From the NCBI GenBank assembly GCA_964543475.1, contig CAZIYJ010000002.1:372001-436000 (forward strand): a DNA stretch of 64,000 nt, in the 5' to 3' direction. A model generated the notes under the pieces. That model was not told the DNA's origin and searched no databases. It saw nothing but the letters and a program-made list of their open reading frames with translations. This document shows positions 24,532 through 33,514 of the stretch, piece after piece. Position 1 is the first letter of the stretch, and each line of letters starts with the position of its first letter. This DNA is from JAYSYM01 sp964543475 (lineage in GTDB: Bacteria; Bdellovibrionota; Bdellovibrionia; Bdellovibrionales; JAMPXM01). The translations under genes and the position numbers were made by a program.

Positions 24532-25443
24532 ATGAAGATGTTTGCCATGTGGGCCGATCCCCTCTATCGCCAAACCGTGTACATGGTACTCGCGTTTCTA
24601 TTTTCGTTTGGCCTAGTTTTATTTTTCGTTAGAAATAAAAACCAACACATGCAAGCAGCGTGGGCGAGCCTAAAGAGTTGGCTCTTTGCGGCTCCTGTGC
24701 TTCTCGGATTCTTGGGGCTTCAAACTCCATGGCCACTGATCGTTCTTGCGATCATGGCAATTGGTGGCGCAAAAATTTTCTTCCAAATGATGGGGATGTA
24801 CCACCGAAGTAATTTCGTATGGATTACCTACGTAGCACTCGGTCTCTTGGCCTTCCTCATTCATACTGAACAAAAAGAGCTCTACAACATTTCGCCAATG
24901 GTATTTCTCGGAGCGATTTGCTTAATCCCGATTTTACGAAACTCAGCAAAGCAAATGGTTCAGTACATTTGCTTAACGTTAATGGCGTTTAGCTTTTTAG
25001 GCTGGGCGTTCATGCACTTAGGATGGTTGTGGCAACTTGAGGGCGGCGCCTTCATGACGATTTACATCATCATCCTCACCGAAGTTTGCGACAACGTTTA
25101 CTTAGGCGTGAGTCGCTACCTTGGCCGAATCAAATTATTTAATCGCATTAGCCCTAAGCGAAGCCTAGAGGCATTTTGCGTAGCTCTTATCGTGACATTC
25201 GGCTTGGCGTTTGGTCTCAGACATTTACTTCCCGATCGAGGCGAAGTGTTCTGGATCTCGTCGGCACTAGTTGCAGCCCTTGGCGGAAGCCTTGGTGATT
25301 TAGTGTTGTCAGTCATTAGACGAGATCTCGGAATTAAAGATGTCGGTGCATTTATTATTGGCCGCGGCGATTGGCTCACGATCATGGATCGACTCATCTT
25401 CGTTGCTCCAATTTATTATTACGTGATGGTTTACCTGCAATGA
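24532..25443 (+). CDS. CDP-diglyceride synthase-like membrane protein (CdsA family)
   Basis: The 303-residue protein has about eight membrane helices. The CDP-diacylglycerol synthase signature is visible across residues 200-290: SPKRSLEAF, GGSLGDLVLSVIRRDLGIKD and IIGRGDWLTIMDRL, with the conserved Asp residues. It should convert phosphatidate and CTP to CDP-diacylglycerol. The signature is somewhat degenerate (IIGRGDW where iPGHGG is usual), so it may be a paralogue with another alcohol substrate. The next gene, an acyltransferase, overlaps it by four bases, which supports a role in phospholipid synthesis. Confidence 0.8.
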   Translation: MKMFAMWADPLYRQTVYMVLAFLFSFGLVLFFVRNKNQHMQAAWASLKSWLFAAPVLLGFLGLQTPWPLIVLAIMAIGGAKIFFQMMGMYHRSNFVWITYVALGLLAFLIHTEQKELYNISPMVFLGAICLIPILRNSAKQMVQYICLTLMAFSFLGWAFMHLGWLWQLEGGAFMTIYIIILTEVCDNVYLGVSRYLGRIKLFNRISPKRSLEAFCVALIVTFGLAFGLRHLLPDRGEVFWISSALVAALGGSLGDLVLSVIRRDLGIKDVGAFIIGRGDWLTIMDRLIFVAPIYYYVMVYLQ

Positions 25444-26204
25444 AAGACTGGGATTACGAAAACGAGCAATGGACTCAGCTCCCTTCTTACTTAAAGCATC
25501 TGCCCATCTTTACTCGTCAGTACGATCTTGTAAGTCTTTTCATGCGCGCACTTTGGGCTTTCACACTTAAATATTTCTTTTACACGTTTTACATTCGCCT
25601 AAAAGTTAAAGGTGATTTTCACGAGATTCACCAAAACTATCCGCGCCTACTCGTCATCTGTAATCACGCCAGTCACTTAGACGCAGTTTCGATTACTGCG
25701 GCAGTCCCGATGCGCTACTGGCTTGATCTCTACATTGCAGCAGCAAAAGATTATTTCTTTTCGAATCCGGTTTTTGCCGGGTTTTCAAAACATTGCTTGG
25801 GAGCAATACCCATCGATCGAAAAGATAAAAAAGGTGAAGCGGTTGAACTTTGCATTACACTTTTAAATAATCTCGAGCGAATTTGGTTGATCATTTTTCC
25901 TGAAGGCACACGCTCCAAAGACGGCTATATTCAGGAGTTCAAAAGAGGGGTCAGTCTTTTCTCTGAAAAGACCACCACTCCACTACTTTTCTTGTACCTA
26001 GAGGGCGCAACTGAGCTTTGGCCAAAAGGTCGCCTTTTCGCAAAACCCGGAACATTAACACTTCATGTAGGTCCGGTTCACCCCCCTGCTCCTATCGAGC
26101 AGATCTATGAGCACTACCGCGACTGGGTTTTAAGAATTAACCCTCAAGCGTTTAAATCAAACGAGCTCGTCACAGAGACCTTTGAACCGTCTCCACTGCC
26201 ATAA
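25440..26204 (+). CDS. 1-acylglycerol-3-phosphate acyltransferase-like (PlsC family)
   Basis: The 254-residue protein has the PlsC/LPLAT motifs NHASHLD (His-x4-Asp) and IIFPEGTRSKDG, plus the intermediate block GAIPIDRKD. It would add the second acyl chain to lysophosphatidate, the substrate step before CdsA. The start is the ATG that overlaps the CdsA-like stop (ATGA). It and its upstream neighbour make a compact phospholipid module. Confidence 0.88.
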   Translation: MKDWDYENEQWTQLPSYLKHLPIFTRQYDLVSLFMRALWAFTLKYFFYTFYIRLKVKGDFHEIHQNYPRLLVICNHASHLDAVSITAAVPMRYWLDLYIAAAKDYFFSNPVFAGFSKHCLGAIPIDRKDKKGEAVELCITLLNNLERIWLIIFPEGTRSKDGYIQEFKRGVSLFSEKTTTPLLFLYLEGATELWPKGRLFAKPGTLTLHVGPVHPPAPIEQIYEHYRDWVLRINPQAFKSNELVTETFEPSPLP

Positions 26205-26308
26205 TCTTCCCTCTTTTCGCATATTTACCTGACTTTTACTGAGAAATTATTTCAGGCCCCAAACGAAGTGTCGTCAAATCGATGCCCCATCTGTCATATT
26301 CGCACTCT

Positions 26309-26860
26309 ATGAAAATTTGGGCGCTTGCGATTTGGTCAGTTCTCGCTTTCTTGCTAATGAGCACGAACGCATTTGCGTATCCAACGTCACCGACATCTAA
26401 AACACTGTTTCTCAATCAGCGCGATTCAATGTCGCTGATCAGTCGAATGAAATTTCCGTTCGTTAAAGAATATTATCGCGGCAGCAACTTCCTAATGAAA
26501 CGCTTTCAGACTTCGGACGGCGCTATTCGAATAGATTGCGGCCAACATGAAAGTGTAGAGCATGCGCCCCCTGCAATGTGTGCTGTCACACTTGATCCAA
26601 CAAAGTCAGCGGCTGGAGTATCACAGATCGTATCGAACACTGCATTGATGCCGATGAGATTTCGGGTGCTTGCGAAAAAAGATGTCGCGAATATGTTGGA
26701 GAACATGGTTTACACCAGAGGTCCGTTCTACAGTTCCGCGACGATTCTCATTAGCTCTGAAAATATAAAGAACATGAGCGTTCCACGCTTTTATTTCAAT
26801 TGCCCAAGAGACTGGGTCTTCGATGTGGTTGACTGCGAAGGCCACATCATCGTTCGCTAA
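26309..26860 (+). CDS. Exported protein of unknown function
   Basis: The 183-residue protein starts with a signal peptide (about 1-23, ending AFA|YPT); the ATG at 26309 was chosen because the signal begins there. The mature part has four cysteines (DCGQ, MCAV, NCPRDW, DCEG), which may form two disulfides, and no family I recognise. It converges with folE and overlaps it by four bases. Confidence 0.55.
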   Translation: MKIWALAIWSVLAFLLMSTNAFAYPTSPTSKTLFLNQRDSMSLISRMKFPFVKEYYRGSNFLMKRFQTSDGAIRIDCGQHESVEHAPPAMCAVTLDPTKSAAGVSQIVSNTALMPMRFRVLAKKDVANMLENMVYTRGPFYSSATILISSENIKNMSVPRFYFNCPRDWVFDVVDCEGHIIVR

Positions 26861-27519
26861 GGCATCGAGCCTCTAGCCGAGCAGTGAGTTAAAAACTCTG
26901 TTCGAGTCTCAAGACGCTTCTTAAAATCACCACGCAGATCTGAAGTCACCGTCGTACTCTGGCTGTCTTGAACACCCCGAGAAATCACACAGTAGTGTTT
27001 AGCATCAATGTGAACTGCGACGTCATCTGTCTGCAAAACTTCTACAAGACAATCGGCGATTTGTTTAGTTAAGCGCTCTTGCACTTGCGGACGACGCGAA
27101 AAGTAATCAGCGATCCGATTAATTTTTGAAAGACCAATCACTCGATCTTTTGGTATGTAGGCAATCGTTGCTGTGCCATGAATAGTGACGAAGTGGTGCT
27201 CGCAGGTCGATAGAATTGTTATATCGCGAATCACAACCATTTGGTCATAGTTCATGTCATTTTCAATCACAGTAATCTTCGGAAAATTTTCTTTCTTTAG
27301 CCCTTTAAAGACTTCGTTGACATACATTTTCGCAATACGCTTTGGACTATCTCTCAGTGAGTCGTTGGTTAAATCTAGACCGAGAGTCGTCAAAATGTTT
27401 TTAAAATTCTCACTAATGATTTCGATTTTCTTCTCGTCACTTAGGCCATTTGAAACTGTTGGCGTAGGAGTGACCTTGCCAAGAACTTGATCGACATAGC
27501 ATTCAATTGTTTTAGTCAT
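26857..27519 (-). CDS. folE: GTP cyclohydrolase I
   Basis: The 220-residue enzyme converts GTP to dihydroneopterin triphosphate, the first step of folate and pterin synthesis. Zinc ligands are visible: Cys106 and His109 in STCEHHF, and Cys177 in KHYCVISRG. LGLDLTNDSLRDSPKRIAKM and VIGLSKINRIADYFSRRPQVQERL (18-20-residue family blocks) are canonical. An AAAGGATC ribosome site precedes the ATG. It is divergent from the metallo-beta-lactamase-fold gene. Confidence 0.95.
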   Translation of the reverse strand: MTKTIECYVDQVLGKVTPTPTVSNGLSDEKKIEIISENFKNILTTLGLDLTNDSLRDSPKRIAKMYVNEVFKGLKKENFPKITVIENDMNYDQMVVIRDITILSTCEHHFVTIHGTATIAYIPKDRVIGLSKINRIADYFSRRPQVQERLTKQIADCLVEVLQTDDVAVHIDAKHYCVISRGVQDSQSTTVTSDLRGDFKKRLETRTEFLTHCSARGSMP

Positions 27520-27557
27520 GATTGATCCTTTATCCTCTTTAACGGTAAGGTAGGGCT

Positions 27558-28466
27558 ATGAACGAAGCACCGCAAAAAGCCTCAGCTAAGCAACTCAAAG
27601 TTGGCCCTTACCAAATCAAGCCAGTTCCCACAGGTCTTTTTGGCCTCGATGGGGGCGCCATGTTCGGCACTGTACCCAAGGTTTTATGGGAAAAGACTAA
27701 CCCAGCTGATAGCTCGAATCGCATTCAAATGGAAGCCCGAGGTTTACTTCTTTTAGGAGAAAATCACCGCATTTTAATTGATTGCGGAATTGGCGGCGAT
27801 TTTATTGAGAAATATGGCGAAAAGCTCGGTTCAAAATTTTCAGAAATGTACGCGGTCGACGAGAATAAAGCATCCCTCGCCAGCTCACTAAAAAAGTGGG
27901 GTTTAACTCCTGACGACATCACTGATGTCATTCTCACGCACTTACATTTCGATCACTGTGGCGGAGCAACAACCGCAGTTAACGGTAAACTCGTTCCAAC
28001 TTTCAAAAATGCGACTTACTACGTGCAAAAAAGAAATTTAGAAACAGCTCGAACGCCAAATCTTCGCGAGAAAGCCAGTTACTACTCTGCCAACTTTGAA
28101 CCCCTCATCGAGGCTGGAGTTTTAAAAATTCTAGACGGAGAAGTTTCAGAACTTCTTCCGGGAGTTTCAGTGCTGCTCACCGACGGGCACACTGTCGGGC
28201 AACAAATTGTAAAAGTGAGCGACGGAACAAATACAGTTCTGTATTGCGGAGATTTAATTCCTACCAGCACTCACGTACGCCTACCTTGGGTGATGGGTTA
28301 TGATCTCGAGCCACTTCGTTTAATCGACGAGAAAAAAGTAATTCTCACTCAAGCAGCCAAAGAAAATTGGCACCTAGTCTTTGAGCACGACCCCTACCTA
28401 GACGCCGCCACAGTGGCTGAATCTAAGGGTGATTTCGCAGTAACCGGCAAATTTTTCCTGACGTAA
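27558..28466 (+). CDS. Metallo-beta-lactamase-fold hydrolase
   Basis: The 302-residue protein has the zinc motif THLHFDHCGG (HxHxDH), further ligands in LTDGHTVGQQ and YCGDLIPTSTH, and the late His in VFEHDP. The arrangement resembles AHL-lactonase-like and related MBL hydrolases that act on lactones or esters. The substrate is not known. A GGTAGGG ribosome site lies before the ATG. It is a single gene. Confidence 0.85.
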   Translation: MNEAPQKASAKQLKVGPYQIKPVPTGLFGLDGGAMFGTVPKVLWEKTNPADSSNRIQMEARGLLLLGENHRILIDCGIGGDFIEKYGEKLGSKFSEMYAVDENKASLASSLKKWGLTPDDITDVILTHLHFDHCGGATTAVNGKLVPTFKNATYYVQKRNLETARTPNLREKASYYSANFEPLIEAGVLKILDGEVSELLPGVSVLLTDGHTVGQQIVKVSDGTNTVLYCGDLIPTSTHVRLPWVMGYDLEPLRLIDEKKVILTQAAKENWHLVFEHDPYLDAATVAESKGDFAVTGKFFLT

Positions 28467-28524
28467 AGTCGAGGCGAGTCTTGATTCAGTCGAGGTTCGT
28501 CGTGATTTTTTTCGGCCCTCTTTA

Positions 28525-28552
28525 TTGTCTGATTCATAGACAGTCATAATAG
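28525..28552 (+). promoter_or_regulatory. Possible promoter with overlapping palindrome
   Basis: TTGTCT (28525-28530) and TAATAG (28547-28552) are 16 bases apart. A palindrome TGTCT-GATTCAT-AGACA (28526-28542) covers the -35 box and spacer and could bind a repressor of the downstream lipoprotein gene. Confidence 0.35.
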
Positions 28553-28589
28553 CGAATACCTATTGCATTGGCCTTTTTGGGAGTCACTC

Positions 28590-29927
28590 ATGCGCGCGCT
28601 ATTCATTTTAATTTCAATTTTTACTTTCACCGCAGCTTGCAGCGAAACAAAAGTTTCATTCAATGCCCGATTGCCTAATGGCAACAATGGCCAAGCAAGT
28701 CCGCCGAGCGAAAATCCCGCGCCGTCGCCTACTCCGTGCGGCGATCTTCCGATTCCTGATGATCCAGATGCGCAACCTTTCCCGACTGACCCTTGTCCGC
28801 AGCCAACACCGCAGCCAACACCGCAACCAACTCCGGAACCGACTCCTGCGCCAACACCTGTTCCTACTGCGACACCGACTCCAGTACCAACACCTGTTCC
28901 TACTCCGGTTCCAACCGCTACACCGGCGCCAACTCCAACACCAACTCCTGTTCCAACAGCGACACCAACACCGGTTCCTACACCAGTGCCAACTCCTGTT
29001 CCAACAGCTACGCCTGTGCCGACGCCAACTCCAGTTCCGCAAATCACTGAAACCTTCGATCAATCAACTGAAGCTAGCGCAGTTGATATTTTAGTTGTGG
29101 CCGATGATTCGTATTCAATGGCGCCACAGCAAAACGAAATGGGTAAAAAGTTTAAGAGTTTCGCGGACGCTCTCAAGGGAGTTGATTATCAACTCGGAAT
29201 CATCACGACCGATGTTGTATCGAATTCTCGTGACGGCTCAAAAGGTCGCTTATCGAAACTTAAAGGTCCAAAAGCGTCGGGTGTGATCTTGCAGTCAAGC
29301 AACCCTAACGCTGCAGCAATTTTCGATAAGACAATCAAACGCGGAATTAACGGTTCTACGACCGAGCAACCACTTGCCGCGATGATCATGGCCGTCGACA
29401 AGCGAAGCGCCGAGAATAAAGGCTTCTTCAGAGAAGGTGCTGGTCTTGCTGTCCTGGTACTGAGCGACGAAGACGAAATGAGCAGCGGTAAAAAGGGTAC
29501 GAGAGCTGCCGAAGTCGTGAACGAAATTAAATCTACTTTTGGCGATAAGCCATTTGCAGGTTACGGAATTGTTATCGTGCCTGGCGATGCTGCATGCTTG
29601 AAAAACCAAAGTTCAGACGGCGCAGGCAACGGTGGAAACAATGCTTACTACGCAACTCAAGTGGCAGACCTTGCAAAGCTCACGGGTGGATCAGTCCACA
29701 GCATTTGTTCGAACGACTACAGCGCCCCACTTAAAGCAATTGGTGAGAGCGTCAATCAACTCGTAAGTACGTTTATACTTTCACGTGACCCTGTTCCAGG
29801 ATCAGTGGTTGTAAAACTCTCAACGGGTGAAGTTGCATCTTATAGAGTTGAAGGCCGCAAAGTGATCTTCTTAAAGCGCCCTGCTTTAGGCACAAGAATT
29901 GAGATCACTTACACTCCGATGAACTAA
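28590..29927 (+). CDS. Surface lipoprotein with Pro-Thr spacer and VWA-like domain
   Basis: The 445-residue protein has a lipoprotein signal (Cys17 in FTAAC). A linker (about 30-155) becomes a strict Pro-Thr-x repeat from about residue 70. The C-terminal 290 residues resemble a von Willebrand A domain: VDILVVADDSYSM gives a DxSxS MIDAS motif, and VLVLSDEDEMSS gives a second acidic site. The protein ends in a beta-rich segment. The spacer would lift an adhesion-type domain off the outer membrane. The ATG at 28590 follows GGGAG. It converges with the SGNH-like gene by a four-base overlap. Confidence 0.75.
   Translation: MRALFILISIFTFTAACSETKVSFNARLPNGNNGQASPPSENPAPSPTPCGDLPIPDDPDAQPFPTDPCPQPTPQPTPQPTPEPTPAPTPVPTATPTPVPTPVPTPVPTATPAPTPTPTPVPTATPTPVPTPVPTPVPTATPVPTPTPVPQITETFDQSTEASAVDILVVADDSYSMAPQQNEMGKKFKSFADALKGVDYQLGIITTDVVSNSRDGSKGRLSKLKGPKASGVILQSSNPNAAAIFDKTIKRGINGSTTEQPLAAMIMAVDKRSAENKGFFREGAGLAVLVLSDEDEMSSGKKGTRAAEVVNEIKSTFGDKPFAGYGIVIVPGDAACLKNQSSDGAGNGGNNAYYATQVADLAKLTGGSVHSICSNDYSAPLKAIGESVNQLVSTFILSRDPVPGSVVVKLSTGEVASYRVEGRKVIFLKRPALGTRIEITYTPMN
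28790..29040. repeat. Pro-Thr coding repeat region
   Basis: About 250 bases of imperfect CCAACxCC/CCTGTTCC-type repeats encode the Pro-Thr-Pro-Val/Ala spacer of the lipoprotein. A longer unit of about 75 bases (PTPVPTATPTPV-type) appears to be duplicated, so the length may vary between strains. Confidence 0.85.
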
Positions 29928-30922
29928 AGTTGATTCAGCATAGCGATGGCGCCGTTACACGTGAAGTGCACGCCATCGTTCCAGAACTTAGGCGAAGAAT
30001 CGCCTCCAGGAATTCCCGAACTATAATCCAAAACTTTAATTCGTTGAGAAGTCATTGAGTTGACTCTCTCCACCCACTGCTCGTGTCGCTCAAAGATCTC
30101 AGGAAACTCAAGTTTAAGCCGAGACATAAAATCGGGATGATACGGAACTATAACAACGACAACTTCTATGCCGCGACTTTCGAGTCCCTGCATCGCAACT
30201 GAAAATATCTTATAAGCTTCTTTAGACGGAAGCGGCTTTAGAATTTTTTGCGAGTAATTTTCAAAAAGTAGCCCAACTTTCTTACCAAGCGACTCACCCG
30301 TCTCTTTACCCAGGTACTCACCGTTGTCACACGGAAGATACTCACCTGAATTGCCACCCCATTCGTTCGCCAAAGCCAAAGGATCAACCTTGAGAGTGTT
30401 AATGCTCGCGGCAATTGTATTGTGATCGACTAATGTGATGAAAGGGCTTCTGCCACTTAAGAATTCTGAGGTCGCTAAATTACTACCCAACAATTTTCTT
30501 AAGGCCAAAGAGCTCTTTAATTTTTCGTCGACATTCGAAGGAATGATTTCAAAAAAGTCCGCAAACCAAATCACTCGTTTAAGTTTGTTTTTCTCGACGG
30601 CCAAATTCAAAAGCGCCACCTTGGACAGAACTTCTGCGCCAGGCACCTCTAGATTAATGGTTTTTAAGCCTGTCTTTTGAGTTAAATAAAATGGAGAAGT
30701 TGTTCCTGCTCGAGACGACCCCAGCAAAATTTGCTCGGCCTCGGGGTGAGCTAAAATCTTTTGCGCTGCCTGGTAATACGAGTTTGAAGTTGCACGGGTG
30801 AGCTCTACCTCATCGCAGTGGTAGTAGCAGATCGGATCAACAATAAAATTGAACGAGCTAATTCCCAAAATAAGAAAAGCTGTGAATCCGGCGGCGGTCA
30901 AAATAGCTTTAAGTGAACTCAT
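29924..30922 (-). CDS. SGNH/AlgX-like protein, MBOAT partner
   Basis: The 332-residue protein has one N-terminal membrane helix (about 7-27) and a long extracytoplasmic part. ILLGSSRAG resembles an SGNH block I serine motif (GSSR), and NDGVHFTCNGA near the end matches the DxxH block V. Proteins of this type (AlgX, AlgJ, DltD-like) transfer an acyl group handed over by an MBOAT protein, and the MBOAT gene lies just upstream in the same direction. O-acetylation of a polysaccharide or peptidoglycan is inferred; direct activity is not shown. Confidence 0.65.
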   Translation of the reverse strand: MSSLKAILTAAGFTAFLILGISSFNFIVDPICYYHCDEVELTRATSNSYYQAAQKILAHPEAEQILLGSSRAGTTSPFYLTQKTGLKTINLEVPGAEVLSKVALLNLAVEKNKLKRVIWFADFFEIIPSNVDEKLKSSLALRKLLGSNLATSEFLSGRSPFITLVDHNTIAASINTLKVDPLALANEWGGNSGEYLPCDNGEYLGKETGESLGKKVGLLFENYSQKILKPLPSKEAYKIFSVAMQGLESRGIEVVVVIVPYHPDFMSRLKLEFPEIFERHEQWVERVNSMTSQRIKVLDYSSGIPGGDSSPKFWNDGVHFTCNGAIAMLNQL

Positions 30923-30942
30923 CTCGTGCCTCCTTGATCATT

Positions 30943-32358
30943 TTAAAATTGGAAATACAAAAATGGCGACTCTTCATTCATGAAACTTAAGCAGATCACA
31001 AACATCAAGGCTAAAAGTAGAGCGCGCCAAAGATTGGGTTTAAATTGAATTTCAAAAGTGTTCTTCGCAAAAACAGCTATTAGAATTGCAACCGACACCG
31101 CAGCAAAGAATCGATCTTTATTTTTTGGTGCGATCTGGAGTAGGTCCCAAGTTACTGAGTCAGTTAAGAAGAAAACTTTCTTTAGCCAAAGAATCGAAGT
31201 TGCAACATCGGGGGACCGGAAAAATGCCCAACCTACACAGATGATTACAAAAGTTACGAGCCACTGAACTTGCGGATTTCTTAATGGCGTAAACCGTACG
31301 TCTTTGAGTAGTCGTTCGGCGGCTAAAAATAAACCATGATACGCACCCCATATGACGAACACCCAACTTGCTCCGTGCCACAATCCACCGATCACCATGG
31401 TGAGAAGTAAATTGCGATACGTAAAGAGCTGACCTTTGCGATTTCCACCAAGCGAAATGTAAAGATAATCGCGAAGCCACGACGAGAGTGTAATGTGCCA
31501 TCGCTGCCAGAACTCAGTGACCGATTTTGACTTGTAAGGAGAATTAAAATTTTGCGGGAATCGAATATTCATCATCAATCCCAAGCCAACTGCCATATCC
31601 GAGTATCCGCTAAAATCAAAATAGAGTTGCATTGTATAGCCAACAAGAGCGAGACCAGCTTCGACGTTCGAAATTGTCGCCATGCTGTGAACGAGCGAAT
31701 CAACAACCGGTGCAATTCGATCAGCGATCAAAATCTTTTTTGAAAGACCAAAGACAAAAAAGTACCAGCCTGTCCAAAAGTTGCTCGCTTGAAAAACATA
31801 AGTGTCGTGAGCCTCAAGCTGCGGAACAATTTGATTATGCCGAACAAGCGGCCCCGAAATTTGATGCGGAAAAAAAGTAACGTAGCCCGCAAACGCTAAT
31901 AGCCCACCATGAGCACTACAGGCTCTTCGGTAGACATCGATGACATAAGACATCGACTGAAAAGTATAAAATGAAATTCCGATCGGCAAAATCAGATTGA
32001 ATGCCGGAAGCAAAGAGCTTGAAACACCAAAACTCTGTGCGAGCTCATTAATTGATCCAGCAAAAAAATTGTAATACTTAAAAAATCCTAAAATCGCGAG
32101 ATTCGAAATCACTGAAGTTAAAAGAAGTGCTTTGCGTCCTCGCTGAGTTTTTGCCTGAAAAATCGCCCGCGCGATATAGAAGTCGAGAACAACTGTAAAG
32201 AGCAAAAGAAGGACGTAAGTGCGACTCCAGTAAGCATAGAACACAATGCTCGAAGCAAATAAAAACCAGAGCTGCAATCGCTCAACTTTAATTAGGTAGT
32301 AACCCAACAAAGCAATAGGTAAAAAGCCAAAGATGAACGGATAAGAATTAAAGAGCAT
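30943..32358 (-). CDS. MBOAT-family O-acyltransferase (AlgI/PatA/DltB-like)
   Basis: The 471-residue membrane protein has the classical AlgI-type order: an N-terminal LFNSYPFIFGFLPI segment, then FKYYNFF, LPIGISFYTFQSMSYVIDVYR, and FFPHQISGPLVR. WRRWH-type motifs appear as FWQRWHITLSSWLRDYLY, and the catalytic His is in GGLWHGASW. It moves acyl groups across the inner membrane for O-acetylation of an envelope polymer. The SGNH-like gene follows after 20 bases. The recipient polymer cannot be told from sequence. Confidence 0.9.
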   Translation of the reverse strand: MLFNSYPFIFGFLPIALLGYYLIKVERLQLWFLFASSIVFYAYWSRTYVLLLLFTVVLDFYIARAIFQAKTQRGRKALLLTSVISNLAILGFFKYYNFFAGSINELAQSFGVSSSLLPAFNLILPIGISFYTFQSMSYVIDVYRRACSAHGGLLAFAGYVTFFPHQISGPLVRHNQIVPQLEAHDTYVFQASNFWTGWYFFVFGLSKKILIADRIAPVVDSLVHSMATISNVEAGLALVGYTMQLYFDFSGYSDMAVGLGLMMNIRFPQNFNSPYKSKSVTEFWQRWHITLSSWLRDYLYISLGGNRKGQLFTYRNLLLTMVIGGLWHGASWVFVIWGAYHGLFLAAERLLKDVRFTPLRNPQVQWLVTFVIICVGWAFFRSPDVATSILWLKKVFFLTDSVTWDLLQIAPKNKDRFFAAVSVAILIAVFAKNTFEIQFKPNLWRALLLALMFVICLSFMNEESPFLYFQF

Positions 32359-32479
32359 TGTGTAAAATCAAGATAGAGACCCCACCCAGGCTTGTCTACT
32401 TTCTTTCACCAAATCTACTTAACCGGAGGGTTAAAGTTGTAGAGGCATTTGGCATCATTTACGGCTTGGAGGGCTCAGC

Positions 32480-33514
32480 ATGGAAAAAAAGGTCGTCCCC
32501 GGTCCACAAGCAAGCGCACGCAACACCGAGATGGGTCAGCGTTTTGATAAAGTATTGTTTGAAGCGCTCGATGCAGTTGAGGCCAAAAAGATTCCTTATG
32601 CGCTGATTGGTGGAATTGCAATTAGCGGAATGGGTCGCCCTCGATCAACTCACGACATCGATTTATTCGTGAGACCCGAAGACGCCGAAGCAACACTTGA
32701 GGCACTAGTTCAAGCTGGTTTCGAGGCTGAGAGACCAGAACTAAAATGGCTTTTCAAAGCGTGGAAAGACGAACATATGGTTGATATCATCTTCCAATCA
32801 CAAGGTGATATTTACTTCGATTCCGAAATGCAAAGCCGAGCAAAGAACATTACGTTTCACGGGCGACAAATCCCCGCAGTACCGCCAGAAGATTTAATAA
32901 TTATCAAAGCTTCAGTGCACCAAGAAGTTGGGCCGCATCATTGGTGGGATGCACTTGCACTTTTAACTCATGCACAAATTGATTGGGATTATCTTCTGAA
33001 GCGCGCCCGAAAAGCGCCACGCCGACTTCTCTCGCTACTCATTTACGCGCAGTCGCAAGATGTCTGGATTCCTAATGTCATGATCAATCACCTCTTCGAC
33101 ATAGTTTATCGAGAGACTAGACCTCCTGGTTCAACACCTGACAGTCATGTCAGCCCAAGTTTAACGACAGCAGCTTCGCAAGATTCGACAAAGAAGGTGT
33201 CTTCACCGATGGGTTCACAGACAGCTCGTCATACGCTCCTGAACCTCGATACGCCTCTGCATTCGGGCTTGCCTTCAACTTACATCGTTGGCCACCTCTA
33301 CGAACTCTTAGCAGCAGATAGTCGCACAGCTAGCCTAGACTGTGAGCTAGCTGTTGGGGGAAGTCGCGTCTTAGTAAAAGGCGAGATCCATTCGCAAGAT
33401 CAGTACGAAGCGATCAACGAAGTTATCGCAAAGGCAGCACCTGAGTTTGATGTTGAAAATCAAACTCGCATTACTCCACTTCGCCCCCTTGCACCGGCCG
33501 AGGAAGTTATATGA
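32480..33514 (+). CDS. Nucleotidyltransferase (AbiEii/DUF6036-like) with BON-like C-terminus
   Basis: The 344-residue protein has a polymerase-beta-type nucleotidyltransferase core (about 20-200). GGIAISGMG (Gly44-Gly45) and HDIDLF (Asp59, Asp61) form the active-site hallmark, and a third acid is Asp102 in HMVDIIF. Residues about 205-255 are a Ser/Thr/Pro-rich linker. About 280-335 resembles a BON domain (GGSRVLVKGEIHS). It overlaps a metallophosphoesterase gene by four bases. Related proteins are the AbiEii toxin, but no AbiEi-like antitoxin gene is present. A small inverted repeat (TTAACC-GGAG-GGTTAA, 32419-32434) lies upstream. Confidence 0.75.
   Translation: MEKKVVPGPQASARNTEMGQRFDKVLFEALDAVEAKKIPYALIGGIAISGMGRPRSTHDIDLFVRPEDAEATLEALVQAGFEAERPELKWLFKAWKDEHMVDIIFQSQGDIYFDSEMQSRAKNITFHGRQIPAVPPEDLIIIKASVHQEVGPHHWWDALALLTHAQIDWDYLLKRARKAPRRLLSLLIYAQSQDVWIPNVMINHLFDIVYRETRPPGSTPDSHVSPSLTTAASQDSTKKVSSPMGSQTARHTLLNLDTPLHSGLPSTYIVGHLYELLAADSRTASLDCELAVGGSRVLVKGEIHSQDQYEAINEVIAKAAPEFDVENQTRITPLRPLAPAEEVI

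Noticed and set aside
28544..29047. Minus-strand frame encoding a Gly-Val-rich protein opposite the Pro-Thr repeat
   Set aside because: It is the mirror of the Pro-Thr coding repeat. It has no ribosome site or independent domain, and the plus-strand lipoprotein is convincing.
28793..29050. Thr/Asn/Ser-rich and Arg/Leu-rich plus-strand frames in the lipoprotein repeat
   Set aside because: Frame-shifted readings of the same repeat, not independent genes.
32480..33514. Classical AbiE (type IV) toxin-antitoxin system
   Set aside because: The nucleotidyltransferase resembles AbiEii, but no AbiEi-like HTH antitoxin gene is adjacent; the partner is a phosphoesterase instead.
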